A stretch of DNA of 64,000 nt from Atopomonas sediminilitoris (GCF_022601735.1 NZ_JAKUMM010000004.1:310001-374000); one strand, 5' to 3'. Positions 51,313 to 62,751 are shown, counted from the first letter of the stretch. A program made the numbers and translations. Notes: generated by a model from the sequence alone, not told the origin.

Positions 51313-53028
51313 ATGCGTACCAGTCAGTATCTGCTTTCTACCTTAAAGGAAACTCCCTCCGACGCGGTGGTGATTAGTCACCAGCTGATGCTACGCGCCG
51401 GCATGATCCGCAAACTCGCCTCTGGCCTGTACACCTGGCTGCCTCTGGGCCTACGTGTGCTGCGCAAAGTAGAGAACATCGTGCGCGAAGAGATGAACGC
51501 CGCTGGCGCTCTCGAAGTGCTGATGCCGAGCGTGCAGCCGGCTGAGCTGTGGCAAGAGTCCGGTCGCTGGGAGCAATACGGCCCTGAGCTGCTGCGCATG
51601 AAAGATCGCCACCAACGCGATTTTTGCGCAGGCCCTACGCACGAAGAGGTCATCACCGACCTGATGCGTAACGAGCTCAACAGCTATAAGCAGCTGCCGA
51701 TCAACATGTATCAGATCCAAACCAAATTCCGCGACGAGATCCGTCCACGTTTTGGCGTGATGCGCGGTCGCGAATTCATCATGAAGGACGCCTACTCCTT
51801 CCATGCCGATCAAGCCTCGCTGCAGATCACTTACGATCGCATGCACCAAGCCTATTGCAATATTTTTACCCGCCTAGGCCTTGGCTTTCGTCCAGTGCAA
51901 GCTGACACCGGCTCGATCGGCGGCACTGGCTCGCACGAGTTTCATGTGCTGGCTGAGTCTGGAGAAGACGACATCGCCTTCTCCAATACCTCTGATTACG
52001 CGGCCAACATCGAAAAAGCCGAAGCGCTGCCGCAAGAGACGGAGCGCGGTGCTGCCAGCGAAGCAATGCGCGTGGTCGACACCCCGAACGCCAAAACCAT
52101 CGACGAGTTGGTTGAGCAGTTTGCGTTAGCCATCAGCAAAACCGTGAAAACGCTCGTCGTACACGGCACCGAAAAAGGCCAATTGATTGCCTTGATCGTG
52201 CGCGGCGACCACAGCCTGAACGAAATCAAAGCGGCCAATCTGCCGCAAGTCGCCAGCCCTCTGGTGTTTGCTAGCGAAGCTGAGATTCGTGCCGCCATCG
52301 GCGCCGGCCCTGGCTCATTGGGCCCCGTCAACCTGAACATTCCCTGCATCATCGATCGCAGCGTGGCCCTGATGAGCGACTTCGCCGCCGGCGCCAACAG
52401 CGATGACAAGCACTACTTCGGCATTAACTGGGAGCGCGACTTGCCGTTGCCTGAGATCGCCGATCTACGCAACGTCGTCGAAGGCGACCCCAGCCCAGAC
52501 GGCCAAGGCACGCTGAGCATTAAGCGTGGTATCGAGGTGGGGCACATCTTCCAGCTCGGCACCAAGTACAGCGAAGCCATGAATTGCCAGGTGCTGGGCG
52601 AGAGCGGCAAACCCATCGTCTTGACCATGGGCTGCTATGGCATCGGCGTGACCCGCGTAGTGGCTGCCGCCATCGAGCAAAACTTCGACGAGCGCGGCAT
52701 TTTGTGGAGCGACGCCTTAGCGCCCTTCCAAGTAGCACTGGTGCCCTTGAAGTACGAGACCGAAGCCGTGCGCGCCGCCACCGACCAGCTGTACGCCGAG
52801 TTGACGGCTGCCGGTTACGAAGTCCTGTTGGACGATCGCGACCGCAAAACCAGCCCCGGTGTTAAGTTTGCCGACATGGAGTTGATTGGCATTCCGCACC
52901 GCATCGTCATCAGCGAGCGCGGCCTCAATGAAGGTCAGCTGGAATACAAAAACCGCCGCGACAGCGAAGCTCAAACAGTCGCCATCGACGGTGTTGTCGC
53001 TCTGCTTAAGGATCGCACTCAGCGTTAA
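51313..53028 (+). CDS. proS: Prolyl-tRNA synthetase
   Basis: The start at 51313 ([18 protein letters not shown]) is the conserved N-terminus; the upstream ATG at 51277 gives a nonconserved extension. The 571-residue class II synthetase has [19 protein letters not shown] (motif 2), a YbaK-like editing insertion at about 225-390, motif 3 GCYGIGVTR and a C-terminal anticodon-binding domain. Its stop overlaps the next start (TAATG). Confidence 0.97.
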   Translation: MRTSQYLLSTLKETPSDAVVISHQLMLRAGMIRKLASGLYTWLPLGLRVLRKVENIVREEMNAAGALEVLMPSVQPAELWQESGRWEQYGPELLRMKDRHQRDFCAGPTHEEVITDLMRNELNSYKQLPINMYQIQTKFRDEIRPRFGVMRGREFIMKDAYSFHADQASLQITYDRMHQAYCNIFTRLGLGFRPVQADTGSIGGTGSHEFHVLAESGEDDIAFSNTSDYAANIEKAEALPQETERGAASEAMRVVDTPNAKTIDELVEQFALAISKTVKTLVVHGTEKGQLIALIVRGDHSLNEIKAANLPQVASPLVFASEAEIRAAIGAGPGSLGPVNLNIPCIIDRSVALMSDFAAGANSDDKHYFGINWERDLPLPEIADLRNVVEGDPSPDGQGTLSIKRGIEVGHIFQLGTKYSEAMNCQVLGESGKPIVLTMGCYGIGVTRVVAAAIEQNFDERGILWSDALAPFQVALVPLKYETEAVRAATDQLYAELTAAGYEVLLDDRDRKTSPGVKFADMELIGIPHRIVISERGLNEGQLEYKNRRDSEAQTVAIDGVVALLKDRTQR

Positions 53029-53972
53029 TGCCTATGCCAGCACTTCGCCCTCGCCTCACCTTGCAAGCTCTGATCAGTGCGACCTTCGCCGTCGCACTGA
53101 TCGGCTGTGCCAACCCGCTACCGCAGCGTAAAGACATCGAGTCACGCTACGAGCGCAAACTGTTACAGCACAGCCTGAGCATTGATGCAGGGCAAAGCGA
53201 AGCGCTGGCATTACCGCAACGCAATATCCGTGTGCGCGAAGAAAAGACTTTTGAAGTCACCGAGTTTGAAGAAACACGTTACTTAAAGCGCTACACGCCC
53301 TATCAACCATGGCGTGAACTGTATGAGGTACCGATGGGCGCCGTGGCCATCGTCGCAGGACTTGGCGCTAACGTGGTTAATCTGCTGACCTTAGACAGCC
53401 TCCCCACTTCGGTAACGCGTGATTGGCTGAAGTACGGCTTCGACGGCCTCAACCCTGCCATGAACGTTGAATCTAATAGCCGCGCTCAACAAAGCCTTCA
53501 ACGCCTCGAACAAAAGCAGCTAGAACAACGGGTAGAAACCCTCAACCTGCCGTGGTCAGAGCGCCCCGTAGGCGTGCTCATTGACGGGTATAACGAGCAG
53601 GAATTGCTCACCGATGCAAACGGTGTGCTGCCCCTTAACTTGCTGCAAGAGCCCTTTGCCAGCTTTGACTTTAGTCGCGCACGCAAGCTCACCCTCACCA
53701 TCACCGACCCGCTGGATGACACCAGTACGCAGAGCACTCTCCAGCTCGACAAAGGCCTCAGTCAAACGCTGCGCGAAGCGCACCAGCTAATCTTCGATGA
53801 TCTCGAAGAGGACGAGGTCGACGAATGGGTTTATCGCGTGCAGCGCTTAAAGGCACTTAACCTCACGCACGAGGCCAATAACCTTGAGCAAAGCCTGCTC
53901 GCGCTGACCGCCAACGACCCAGAGTTACAACAAGCGTTTATCGAAGCCCTGCAGCAAAGCGCCGATCAATAA
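53028..53972 (+). CDS. Predicted lipoprotein of unknown function
   Basis: The 314-residue protein has a lipoprotein signal with lipobox ALIGC (Cys27). A charged segment follows, then a central hydrophobic stretch (GAVAIVAGLGANVVNLL, about 103-119), then a beta-rich domain (about 180-250) and a Leu/Glu-rich helical end. No family is recognised. It starts on the last base of the proS stop, so it is translationally coupled. A GCCGAGGC/GCCTCGGC hairpin inside the opposing tlpA-like gene (54003-54022) may end its transcript. Confidence 0.7.
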   Translation: MPMPALRPRLTLQALISATFAVALIGCANPLPQRKDIESRYERKLLQHSLSIDAGQSEALALPQRNIRVREEKTFEVTEFEETRYLKRYTPYQPWRELYEVPMGAVAIVAGLGANVVNLLTLDSLPTSVTRDWLKYGFDGLNPAMNVESNSRAQQSLQRLEQKQLEQRVETLNLPWSERPVGVLIDGYNEQELLTDANGVLPLNLLQEPFASFDFSRARKLTLTITDPLDDTSTQSTLQLDKGLSQTLREAHQLIFDDLEEDEVDEWVYRVQRLKALNLTHEANNLEQSLLALTANDPELQQAFIEALQQSADQ

Positions 53973-53974
53973 AG

Positions 53975-54433
53975 CTACTCAAGCACGCCTTGCTCACGTA
54001 ATGCCGAGGCAATCGCCTCGGCGGTTTGCGGCCCCGTGAGCACTTTGCGCACGGTGCGCTGCCCATCCACCAACCACGTACTGGGCAAAACGGCCGGGCG
54101 GGCCTGCCCCCACGTCAGCGCAGGGTCGCTCAATAAAACCGGAAACCGCACCTGCAGCTGGCGCATATCAGAGAGCAACAACTCGCCTTGCGCATCATCA
54201 AAATGCACGCCCAAGACCTCAAAACCCTGTGCTTGAGCAGCCAAATCATTGAGCTCAGGAATTTCTGCGCGGCACGGCCCACACCACGGCGCCCAATAAT
54301 TCACTACAAGCCACTGGCCATCAGCCTTGGCAACCGTTAACGTCTTACCTGTACTTAAAGTGGCAGATTCGCCTGAACACCCTGCCAGCGTTATTAATGC
54401 AAACCATATGATTACAAGGAATTGCTTCTGCAT
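53975..54433 (-). CDS. TlpA/ResA-like thioredoxin-fold lipoprotein
   Basis: The start at 54433 (MQKQFLVIIWFALITLAGC) gives a 152-residue lipoprotein with lipobox LAGC (Cys19) and the active site WAPWCGPC (48-54). The cis-Pro region is PAVLPSTWLV. It is probably a membrane-anchored periplasmic disulfide reductase of the TlpA/ResA group, as found next to proS in Pseudomonas. The partner protein is unknown. It is convergent with the upstream lipoprotein gene. Confidence 0.87.
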   Translation of the reverse strand: MQKQFLVIIWFALITLAGCSGESATLSTGKTLTVAKADGQWLVVNYWAPWCGPCRAEIPELNDLAAQAQGFEVLGVHFDDAQGELLLSDMRQLQVRFPVLLSDPALTWGQARPAVLPSTWLVDGQRTVRKVLTGPQTAEAIASALREQGVLE

Positions 54434-54475
54434 GATGCTGGAATCTGCCTGTCGTTCGATCAGTGAGGGATGGGC

Positions 54476-55852
54476 ATGAATTTGCAAAGCCTGCACTTGG
54501 ATGTGCCGGAACTGTTGCCCCACAACCCGCATTCATTGAATGAGTGGGTGGACGCGGTACAAGCATTGCCTGAGCAAGATGACCGCAATTTGGCGCGAAT
54601 CACCCATGAAATCAACCAAACGCCACTCAACTTACTGGAGCGTCAGCGCCTGCTGCAACAGCTCACTGATCGCTTTGCCAAGCGCAGCCACCAGCTAGAT
54701 GACCGCGCACCCAATGAGACGCTACTGGACTGGAGCGAGCACCTTGCCACCGGCTACAAGCGTTTGTTGCTGCAAATTCTACAAGGCCGACAGCCTTCGC
54801 AAGCGCACTTAGCTTGGTGTTTGTTCATGATCATGCAGTTTTTGGTGCAGTCCATCCTGCGCCACCTGCAGCGCTACCAAGAGCCACACAGCGGCCTATG
54901 GCGAGACTGCCACCTTATTTATCTATTGGCTGAGCATCGCGAATGCCTCGATGAGCCTTTATCTGTACCGTTTACCCCTACGCCCGCCAGCAGCCTGCGC
55001 GGCGCCTACCAGCAAGCACTGTTACTGGCACTGTCTAGCCCCTTTCATTTATCTAGCCACGAGCTGCATCAGCTGTTTACCGCGCTCGCACCGCTGGCGG
55101 CCCAAGCGCGTTTAGAGCCTTTTTCGCCGCACATCAGCACGGGCCCGTGGGTTGACATGGGCGGTACGGGGCCCAAACGCCAGCTGCAAGATATCGACGA
55201 GCATGATCAGAGCTTGCGTCAACTTAACTTGGCCGCCGTCTTAGTGACGGCCAAGCAACATGCGCCACTGCGCAGCGATGAGCAAAATCGCCTACTGATC
55301 CATGCACAAAAGCACTGGCTTAACAGCGAACAAAGACAGCACGAGCGACAAGATCGTGAAACGCCCTGCAGTCTCATCATGGGGCTTAACGCCATCCACA
55401 ATCAGCTAGGTAACGGCCAATCCCCATTGCTTGACGGCGTCTTGTGCGACACCAGTCCGGGTGGCGCGCGCCTACGTTTAGCTGCAGCCAGCCTGCACAT
55501 GCCCGTCGGGCAGCTCGTTTTGATGACCACCGGCAACTTGCGTGTGCTCGCTCTGGTGCAGTGGCGCCACCAAGACAGTCAAACCCTTCACGTTGGCCTG
55601 CGCTACCTCAAAGGCTCGGTACGTGCTGGCTTAGTCCGCCGCACACCGGAAACCCGCGCGCATCAAGCGCTGCTGCTGAGCACGCCGCAACCGGGACAAA
55701 ATTGGGAGCACACCCTATGGCTCAACGCCGGTGAGTTCACCTTGCAGGAAGATGTGTTTCTGCAATTAGAAAACCACGCCAATCAAGCCATTCATCTCGC
55801 CACGCCAACGCATAGCACTCGCTGGGTCTCGCGCCACCCACTGACGCTCTAG
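54476..55852 (+). CDS. PilZ-like domain protein with long helical N-terminus
   Basis: I prefer the ATG at 54476 because GAGGG is well placed for it and too close to the ATG at 54470. The 458-residue protein has a helical N-terminal part (about 1-290) and a C-terminal PilZ-like barrel with the signature DTSPGGARLRL ([D/N]xSxxG), GQLVLMT and VGLRYLKGS. The partner Arg motif upstream is not clearly seen, so c-di-GMP binding is possible but unproven. It is divergent from the TlpA-like gene. Confidence 0.65.
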   Translation: MNLQSLHLDVPELLPHNPHSLNEWVDAVQALPEQDDRNLARITHEINQTPLNLLERQRLLQQLTDRFAKRSHQLDDRAPNETLLDWSEHLATGYKRLLLQILQGRQPSQAHLAWCLFMIMQFLVQSILRHLQRYQEPHSGLWRDCHLIYLLAEHRECLDEPLSVPFTPTPASSLRGAYQQALLLALSSPFHLSSHELHQLFTALAPLAAQARLEPFSPHISTGPWVDMGGTGPKRQLQDIDEHDQSLRQLNLAAVLVTAKQHAPLRSDEQNRLLIHAQKHWLNSEQRQHERQDRETPCSLIMGLNAIHNQLGNGQSPLLDGVLCDTSPGGARLRLAAASLHMPVGQLVLMTTGNLRVLALVQWRHQDSQTLHVGLRYLKGSVRAGLVRRTPETRAHQALLLSTPQPGQNWEHTLWLNAGEFTLQEDVFLQLENHANQAIHLATPTHSTRWVSRHPLTL

Positions 55853-55975
55853 GTCACATTTTTAACATTTCACGCACCCAACACCGATCATTTCGCGGTG
55901 TGACGCACAGTTTTGCGCGCTTTAAAGGCCATACACTGGCCCCACTACAGCTTGAACCGCGCGTGAGACTCGGCC

Positions 55976-56380
55976 ATGACTCAGAACAGCACCCCCGCCT
56001 ACACCCTAGGCAATGTCCCAGAAAAAATGATCAACAGCGCTCGCGTATTGCAAACGCCCTACGAGGGCAAGGTGGTCGAGTTTAACGTTGCCAGCTGGCT
56101 ACAACTGCCAGGCTTGAACGACCTACAAATCAGTCTATTGATGAGTTACCAAGACGGCGGCCAAACCCGTGAAGTGCAGATTGATCATGGCCGCCTAAAC
56201 GCACAGGGCAAGGTCATGCTTTCAGGCATTGCCCGTCTGCCGGTACGCCGCGCCCTGACCCAGCTGCGCGTGCAAGTGCGCAGCGGCATTACGCTGCAAA
56301 AGGTATTGATCGAGGAGTTGTTTGTGCAGCCTGTTGAGCTGGCCAAAACGCCACAAGTGCAGCTTTACGCCGCCAGCTAA
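55976..56380 (+). CDS. Hypothetical protein (134 aa)
   Basis: The 134-residue protein has no signal peptide, a middle beta-strand-rich section (LNDLQISLLMSYQDGGQTREVQ partly seen at 48-70) and a conserved-looking VQVRSGITLQKVLIEELFV part. No family recognised. It sits 123 nt behind the PilZ-like gene and just before a strong bidirectional hairpin. Confidence 0.55.
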   Translation: MTQNSTPAYTLGNVPEKMINSARVLQTPYEGKVVEFNVASWLQLPGLNDLQISLLMSYQDGGQTREVQIDHGRLNAQGKVMLSGIARLPVRRALTQLRVQVRSGITLQKVLIEELFVQPVELAKTPQVQLYAAS

Positions 56381-56397
56381 CGCACACAGCCTCAGCG

Positions 56398-56610
56398 TTA
56401 ACCACACAAAGGGCGCGATGGAGACATCGCGCCCTTTGTGCTTTCCGTGCTGGACGGCTCGTTGTCGGCCGTACCTGGGCGATTCACCAATGACTCAGGC
56501 AAGCTATGGAAGTGCAATCCAGTGATGCGATTTAGCCGCTGCAACGCCTGCTCTGGGCATTGTTGATTCAGGGCTACTACCTTATCTGCCGCTTTCATGT
56601 CATCACTCAT
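56398..56610 (-). CDS. Small hypothetical protein (70 aa) ending inside a terminator hairpin
   Basis: A strong AAGGAG lies 8 nt before the ATG at 56610. The 70-residue product is acidic to neutral, with a helical first half (MKAADKVVALNQQCPEQALQ) and a polar tail. The last 14 codons run through a perfect 16-bp hairpin (56405-56440), so the C-terminus is encoded within terminator DNA. No family recognised. Confidence 0.5.
   Translation of the reverse strand: MSDDMKAADKVVALNQQCPEQALQRLNRITGLHFHSLPESLVNRPGTADNEPSSTESTKGAMSPSRPLCG
56405..56440. terminator. Perfect 16-bp hairpin between convergent small genes
   Basis: CACAAAGGGCGCGATG (56405-56420), loop GAGA, CATCGCGCCCTTTGTG (56425-56440). The GAGA loop and GC-rich core make it very stable. 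It overlaps the last codons of the 70-residue gene on the minus strand. Confidence 0.8.
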
Positions 56611-56673
56611 ACGGAAACTCCTTCTCCGTTAAAGCCAAAGTCGTGCCAGCTACCTGCCAGCCTTTTAACTCAT

Positions 56674-57909
56674 TCAATGACGCGAGCTAACCTCACCCTC
56701 TAACCAGCTGGCGACGCTGGGCGAGAGAACGCGCTCGCGCTCGTCATGCAATGCCACCAAGGCCACACGCAATGCGTCATACCATGAGGCATCTTGCTCT
56801 AACGTCTCGGGCAGTTGCTCGGGCGCCGGCAACGGCCACGGACAAGCAATCACCAACTCGTACAAGCTTAGACGGTCCAGATCACGGCACAGCACCCAAT
56901 CACCGTCGCTGGTTCGGCAGACCATATCCAGCGCTTGTAACAGCGCCAGCATATCCGCCCAGTCCGCTTCGGGTAAGGGCCAGCCAGCGCGCTGCACGTC
57001 TTTTAGACGCACGGTTGAGCCACGATGCTGCGCCTCGTGAAACACCCGCAGAACGCCCATCAACACCAGCACAGGCGGTAAAGACATCCGCCGCCAAGCG
57101 CCGCTTGAACTCAAGTGACACACCAGCTCAGCGCCGAGCAATACGATGATCCACGACAGGTAAATCCAGAGCAAAAACACAGGAAAGGCCGCAAACGCGC
57201 CGTAAATCAGCTGAAAGCTGGGAAACATCTTCACGTACAGACCAAAAGTCGCTTTCGCCGCCTCAAACAGCAGCGCCGTCACCAAGGCCCCCACCAGCGC
57301 ACGGCCGACCTTAACGCGCGCGTTTGGCACCGCCGAATACAGCAAGGTAAACGCACCCACACTGAGAACAAACGGCACAAAACGCAGCAAGGTGGCGATA
57401 CCGGGCAGCGCCTCCGGCCCAGACAAGATCGACAGTGACGTCACATAGGTGCTCAACGCAAAACCGGCGCCTAGCAACAAAGGCCCCAAGCTCAAAATTG
57501 CCCAATACAGTAAAAAGCTAGATACGCCACGGCGTGGCTGCTGTACTCGCCAAATCGCATTGAAGGCTTTCTCGATGGTGACCAACATCATGAAAGCGGT
57601 AAACGCCAGCACAGCCACGCCAATCCAGGTCAGATTACGCGCTTGCGAAGCAAAGCCGCGCAGGTACTCCTGCACCACGCTGCCGGCTGAGGGCACAAAG
57701 TTTTGAAAGATGAAATCTTGGATTGCCTCACCCGCGCCCTGAAATGCAGGCACAGCAGCCAGCATAATGAAGGTCACGGTCATAATCGGCACCACCGCAA
57801 ACAAGGTGGTGTAAGTCAGCGCAGCCGCACTATCGAGGGCTTTATCTTCCACAAAGCGGCCCAGCACAAAGCCGACAAAGTCCCAGGCGTCGCGTATCCG
57901 TTGCAGCAT
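56674..57909 (-). CDS. YihY/BrkB-family inner-membrane protein
   Basis: The start is ATG 57909 because AAGGAG lies 5 nt upstream; the GTG at 57915 would touch the Shine-Dalgarno. The 411-residue protein has six membrane helices in the first 270 residues ([35 protein letters not shown]) and a cytoplasmic winged-helix-like end (about 280-411). The family was once called RNase BN but is not a nuclease; its transport role is unproven. Divergent from arsC. Confidence 0.92.
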   Translation of the reverse strand: MLQRIRDAWDFVGFVLGRFVEDKALDSAAALTYTTLFAVVPIMTVTFIMLAAVPAFQGAGEAIQDFIFQNFVPSAGSVVQEYLRGFASQARNLTWIGVAVLAFTAFMMLVTIEKAFNAIWRVQQPRRGVSSFLLYWAILSLGPLLLGAGFALSTYVTSLSILSGPEALPGIATLLRFVPFVLSVGAFTLLYSAVPNARVKVGRALVGALVTALLFEAAKATFGLYVKMFPSFQLIYGAFAAFPVFLLWIYLSWIIVLLGAELVCHLSSSGAWRRMSLPPVLVLMGVLRVFHEAQHRGSTVRLKDVQRAGWPLPEADWADMLALLQALDMVCRTSDGDWVLCRDLDRLSLYELVIACPWPLPAPEQLPETLEQDASWYDALRVALVALHDERERVLSPSVASWLEGEVSSRH

Positions 57910-58000
57910 TGCCACTCCTTAACTGATCCGGCTTTCGTCATCGTGCCGGCTTGCGGCTAGAATAGCTGTCCTCCGTTATGACTGCGACCGCGAATTAGCC

Positions 58001-59309
<1,309 letters not shown>

Positions 59310-59336
59310 GCGGTCTCGTCGGACAGGGACGTCCGG

Positions 59337-60044
59337 CTACCAGCCCAGCACTTCTTTTAAGAAGGGAATGGTCAACTTGCGCTGTGCTTGCAAAGAGGCT
59401 TGATCAAGCTTCTCCAAGACCTCAAACAGCGCATTCATACTGCGCCCCGCTCGCGTGAGAATGAAGCGCCCGACTTCCTCAGGCATCTGCAGACCACGGC
59501 GAAAGGCGCGCAACTGCAAGGCGCGCAACTTGTCCTCATCCGACAACTCATGCACCTGAAACACCAACGCTTGCGATAAGCGCGAGCGCAAATCGGCCAA
59601 GGTTAAGGGCAACTCGCGCGGTGAAACATCGGCCGCAATCAACAGTCGTCTGCCGGCATCGCGCAGGCGATTAAACAAATGGAACAGTGCTTCTTGCCAC
59701 TGTTCATTGCCTGTGACGCACTCTAAGCCGTCCAAACAAACCAGCTCAAACTGCTCCAGCCCCTCAAGCATATCGGGTGCAAAGGCGGCCACTTCTGCCA
59801 ACGGCAAATACAACGCCGGCACGCCTTGCTGCTCAAGGCGATGACACGCAGCTTGTAACAAATGACTCCGGCCGACGCCTTGTGCGCCCCACAGGTAAAC
59901 CAAGCTTTCTACCCAGCCGGCATCGCTTTCACACAAGCGCTCCACATAGCCTTGTGCCGCGGCATTGATGCCGGGATAAAAGTTGGCAAAGGTAGCGTCA
60001 TCACGCAGACGAACGCCTAAGGGTAATTGAACCGGTTTCATCAA
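59337..60044 (-). CDS. hda: DnaA regulatory inactivator Hda
   Basis: The 235-residue AAA+ protein is related to DnaA domain III, with a Hda-type Walker A YLWGAQGVGRSHLLQAA, Walker B LVCLDGLE and the sensor II Arg near the C-terminus. An N-terminal VQLPLGVRL is the clamp-binding motif of Hda (QLPLGV form). With the beta clamp it stimulates DnaA-ATP hydrolysis and limits initiation. Start overlaps the end of the permease gene by 4 nt. Confidence 0.95.
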   Translation of the reverse strand: MMKPVQLPLGVRLRDDATFANFYPGINAAAQGYVERLCESDAGWVESLVYLWGAQGVGRSHLLQAACHRLEQQGVPALYLPLAEVAAFAPDMLEGLEQFELVCLDGLECVTGNEQWQEALFHLFNRLRDAGRRLLIAADVSPRELPLTLADLRSRLSQALVFQVHELSDEDKLRALQLRAFRRGLQMPEEVGRFILTRAGRSMNALFEVLEKLDQASLQAQRKLTIPFLKEVLGW

Positions 60045-61129
60045 GACTCTTGCGAAGGCGGAGCAGGTTCCGCCGGCTTTCCGTAAAGATCGGAAAGTTT
60101 ATATAAATCATGCACATGACGCAGCAAAACCATGATCACCGCAGCCACTGGCAGGGCTAACAACACGCCCACAAAGCCAAACAACTGACCGCCAGCCATG
60201 ATGGCAAAGATTACCGCCACCGGGTGCAAGCCAATGCGATCGCCCACCAATAGCGGCGTCAACAACATGCCCTCGAGCATTTGCCCAACAGAAAAAACCG
60301 CCACGACGCCCAGCAACATGTACGGATCAACACCAAACTGAAACAGCGTCGCCACCAGCGCCGCGACTATGCCCACGGCAAAGCCCATGTACGGCACAAT
60401 ACTCGCCAAGCCAGCCAGCATGCCGATCAAGAGCCCCAGATCTAAACCGAGCAGCATCAACCCAAGCGCATATACCGTGCCCAAGGCCAACATCACCAGC
60501 AGCTGCCCGCGCAAAAAAGCGCCAATTACTTCATGGCACTCACCGGCAAGCGCAACAATCACGCCTTCTTGCCGACGCGGCAACAGGCTGCGCAGACGCG
60601 CCATCACATCGTCCCAGTCGCGCAGCAAATAAAAGCTCACCACCGGCACCAACACCAAGTTAGCCATCATCAACATCACGGCCATGCCCGATGAACTGGC
60701 GGCCTTGAGCAGGTTTTTCATCAAGCCCGAGGCATCACCCAAGTGATTCACCAGCGTCTTCTTTAGCTGATCGAGCTGCCAAAAATCATCTGCCAAGCCC
60801 AACTGCGACTGCACCCATGGCAGCCCTTGGCTTTGCAGCCAGTCCAATAATTGCGGTAAAAACTCAGCCAACTTGACCAGCTGACGGCCCAACAAAGGCA
60901 GCACGACCAGTAACGCCACCAGCATGAATAAGGTAAAAACGCCAAACACCAAGGTAACGGCCCAAGTGCGGCCCAAGCCCTTAGCCTCCAACCAATCGGC
61001 CAGAGGATCACCTAAATAGGCAATCAAAAAACCCAATAAAAACGGTGACAGAATCGGCTGCAATTGCGCGATCAGCCACCCTAGCAGGACTAACCCCGCG
61101 AGCCAAAGCCAGCGATTAGCAACGGTCAT
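60041..61129 (-). CDS. AI-2E family transporter/permease (PerM-like)
   Basis: The start at 61129 (MTVANRWLWLAGL) overlaps the stop of the CDP-alcohol transferase (ATGA); the longer frame to 61252 is not supported. The 362-residue protein has about eight membrane helices, the family VPVVSFYLLRDWDDV motif and ASIVPYMGFAVGI. The family contains TqsA and PerM. Its substrate here is unknown. Confidence 0.9.
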   Translation of the reverse strand: MTVANRWLWLAGLVLLGWLIAQLQPILSPFLLGFLIAYLGDPLADWLEAKGLGRTWAVTLVFGVFTLFMLVALLVVLPLLGRQLVKLAEFLPQLLDWLQSQGLPWVQSQLGLADDFWQLDQLKKTLVNHLGDASGLMKNLLKAASSSGMAVMLMMANLVLVPVVSFYLLRDWDDVMARLRSLLPRRQEGVIVALAGECHEVIGAFLRGQLLVMLALGTVYALGLMLLGLDLGLLIGMLAGLASIVPYMGFAVGIVAALVATLFQFGVDPYMLLGVVAVFSVGQMLEGMLLTPLLVGDRIGLHPVAVIFAIMAGGQLFGFVGVLLALPVAAVIMVLLRHVHDLYKLSDLYGKPAEPAPPSQES

Positions 61130-61689
61130 TCCAGTGTCCTCGCATGTCGATAATGTCGCCATCCTTGCCATCCATACTGCGCTGCGCTGCAAATCGCCAA
61201 CACCGCCACGGCAACAATCAGCAGGGGTCGATAATCGGCGAACGCTGCCCACACACTCAGCTCAATCAAAGCGACCAACACCAAAAGTATTTGCATCACG
61301 GTTGATAACTTACCCAGCACCGTCGGCGCGATCCGCAATGCACCCACAAGATGTCGATAGAGCATGACGCCCGTGACAATAAAAGTATCGCGAGCCAGCA
61401 CCAACACGGTTAGCCACCACGGAATCACCTGAGTAATGCTGAGGCACAGATAGCTGGTGACGAGCAGTAATTTATCGGCCAGCGGATCAATCATCGCGCC
61501 CACTCGGCTGGTCCAAGCAAAACGTCGCGCTAAAAAACCATCCAACGCATCTGACGCCCCCGCCAAGGCAAACAACCCCAACGCCTGACCGAAACGCTCG
61601 GCCAACAATAACCATGCAATCGGCACCACCAAGAGCATGCGCATGATGGTTAAAGCATTGGGTAACTGGCGCATCCAGCGCTGGGGCAT
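61126..61689 (-). CDS. CDP-alcohol phosphatidyltransferase family protein (PgsA-like)
   Basis: The 187-residue membrane protein has the family motif DALDGFLAR then GAMIDPLADK, matching D-x2-D-G-x2-A-R-x8-G-x3-D-x3-D with both catalytic Asp pairs intact. It would transfer a phosphatidyl group from CDP-diacylglycerol to an alcohol, probably glycerol-3-phosphate or a polar head group. It lies in an operon between the DUF2066 and permease genes. Its relation to the main pgsA copy elsewhere is unknown. Confidence 0.87.
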   Translation of the reverse strand: MPQRWMRQLPNALTIMRMLLVVPIAWLLLAERFGQALGLFALAGASDALDGFLARRFAWTSRVGAMIDPLADKLLLVTSYLCLSITQVIPWWLTVLVLARDTFIVTGVMLYRHLVGALRIAPTVLGKLSTVMQILLVLVALIELSVWAAFADYRPLLIVAVAVLAICSAAQYGWQGWRHYRHARTLE

Positions 61690-61698
61690 AGAGGCTCC

Positions 61699-62751
61699 TT
61701 AGGGCCAGCGATAGTGTTCAGCCATACCCGCACTGTCGGCAGCAGGCAGCACTGGCTGACCATTGGCATCAACCCCAGGCTGAACCTGTGGGCGCGCCTC
61801 TGGCGCAGCAATGATGCCCGCCAGACCTAACTGCGCTGCCAGTTGCTCACGACTCGCCTGCAGCTGATAACTCATGCGATCAGCTTGAGCGCCTAGCAAT
61901 TTAGGGTTAAACGGCTCCAGCAAACGCTCAAGCTGTGCATAACGGCCTAAGTCAGTCACGCCATGCACCACGAGCATAAACTGGCCCTGTTGTGCTGTAT
62001 CAGCCACGACAAAGCGAGCAGCCAGCTGCGCTGCCAACTGCTGGTACACATCGCGCGACAAGGCCATCTGATCAGCGCCAGAGGCACTCCCGCGCACCTG
62101 CCATTCTCCCATCCAACCCTGCCATTGCGCTTCAAAGCCAGCCGCAACGGGTTTAGCCACCACGGCTAAACGCGCGTCAGAAGTGTAACGCTGTGACGCC
62201 GCCTCTAGCCCTTGTGGCTGCCCCGACACGGTTTCAAGACTGGCCAGTAATTGCTCATCTAAATCAGCCAACGGCAAGCTGATTGGCAGCCCAGCATACT
62301 GCGCGCCATTACGCAGGCTGGCGGCCTGCTCCGAACCATCACCCACCAAAGCCACGGTTTCATCGCTGGCTTGATTTAACCACCAGGTTAAAACCGCTGG
62401 GCGGCTCGCGCCCCACACCGCAACCCCCGCTTGCCGCAGAAGGTTATCCACCATGAGTGGATTAAACGCAGCCTCAAGCATCAAGCCATTCGGCAACTCA
62501 CGATAACCGTACTGATTAGCAAAACCCTGCGGCGCCTTCAGCGCCTCTTGCACCACACTGTTATCCAGCGCTGTGCGACTACCACTGAGACGCTGCACCA
62601 ACACCGCCAACGCACGCGACAACGCCGCATCACGCTCCTCGGCTTGTTGACCGGCGACCGGCTCACTCACGTCATACAAATTATCGACAGCAGCGGCACT
62701 CGCCAACATGGTCGACAGGGACAACAGCAACACACAGAACAGGCGAGGCAT
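61699..62751 (-). CDS. DUF2066 exported protein
   Basis: I prefer the start at 62751 (MPRLFCVLLLSLSTMLASAA), which gives a signal peptide; an in-frame ATG at 62787 would add 12 residues. The 350-residue protein has the DUF2066 features DAALSRALAVLVQRLSG and EAAFNPLMVDNLLRQAGVAVWG. Function unknown. In Pseudomonas it is the divergent neighbour of purM. It heads the DUF2066-pgsA-like-permease-hda operon. Confidence 0.85.
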   Translation of the reverse strand: MPRLFCVLLLSLSTMLASAAAVDNLYDVSEPVAGQQAEERDAALSRALAVLVQRLSGSRTALDNSVVQEALKAPQGFANQYGYRELPNGLMLEAAFNPLMVDNLLRQAGVAVWGASRPAVLTWWLNQASDETVALVGDGSEQAASLRNGAQYAGLPISLPLADLDEQLLASLETVSGQPQGLEAASQRYTSDARLAVVAKPVAAGFEAQWQGWMGEWQVRGSASGADQMALSRDVYQQLAAQLAARFVVADTAQQGQFMLVVHGVTDLGRYAQLERLLEPFNPKLLGAQADRMSYQLQASREQLAAQLGLAGIIAAPEARPQVQPGVDANGQPVLPAADSAGMAEHYRWP

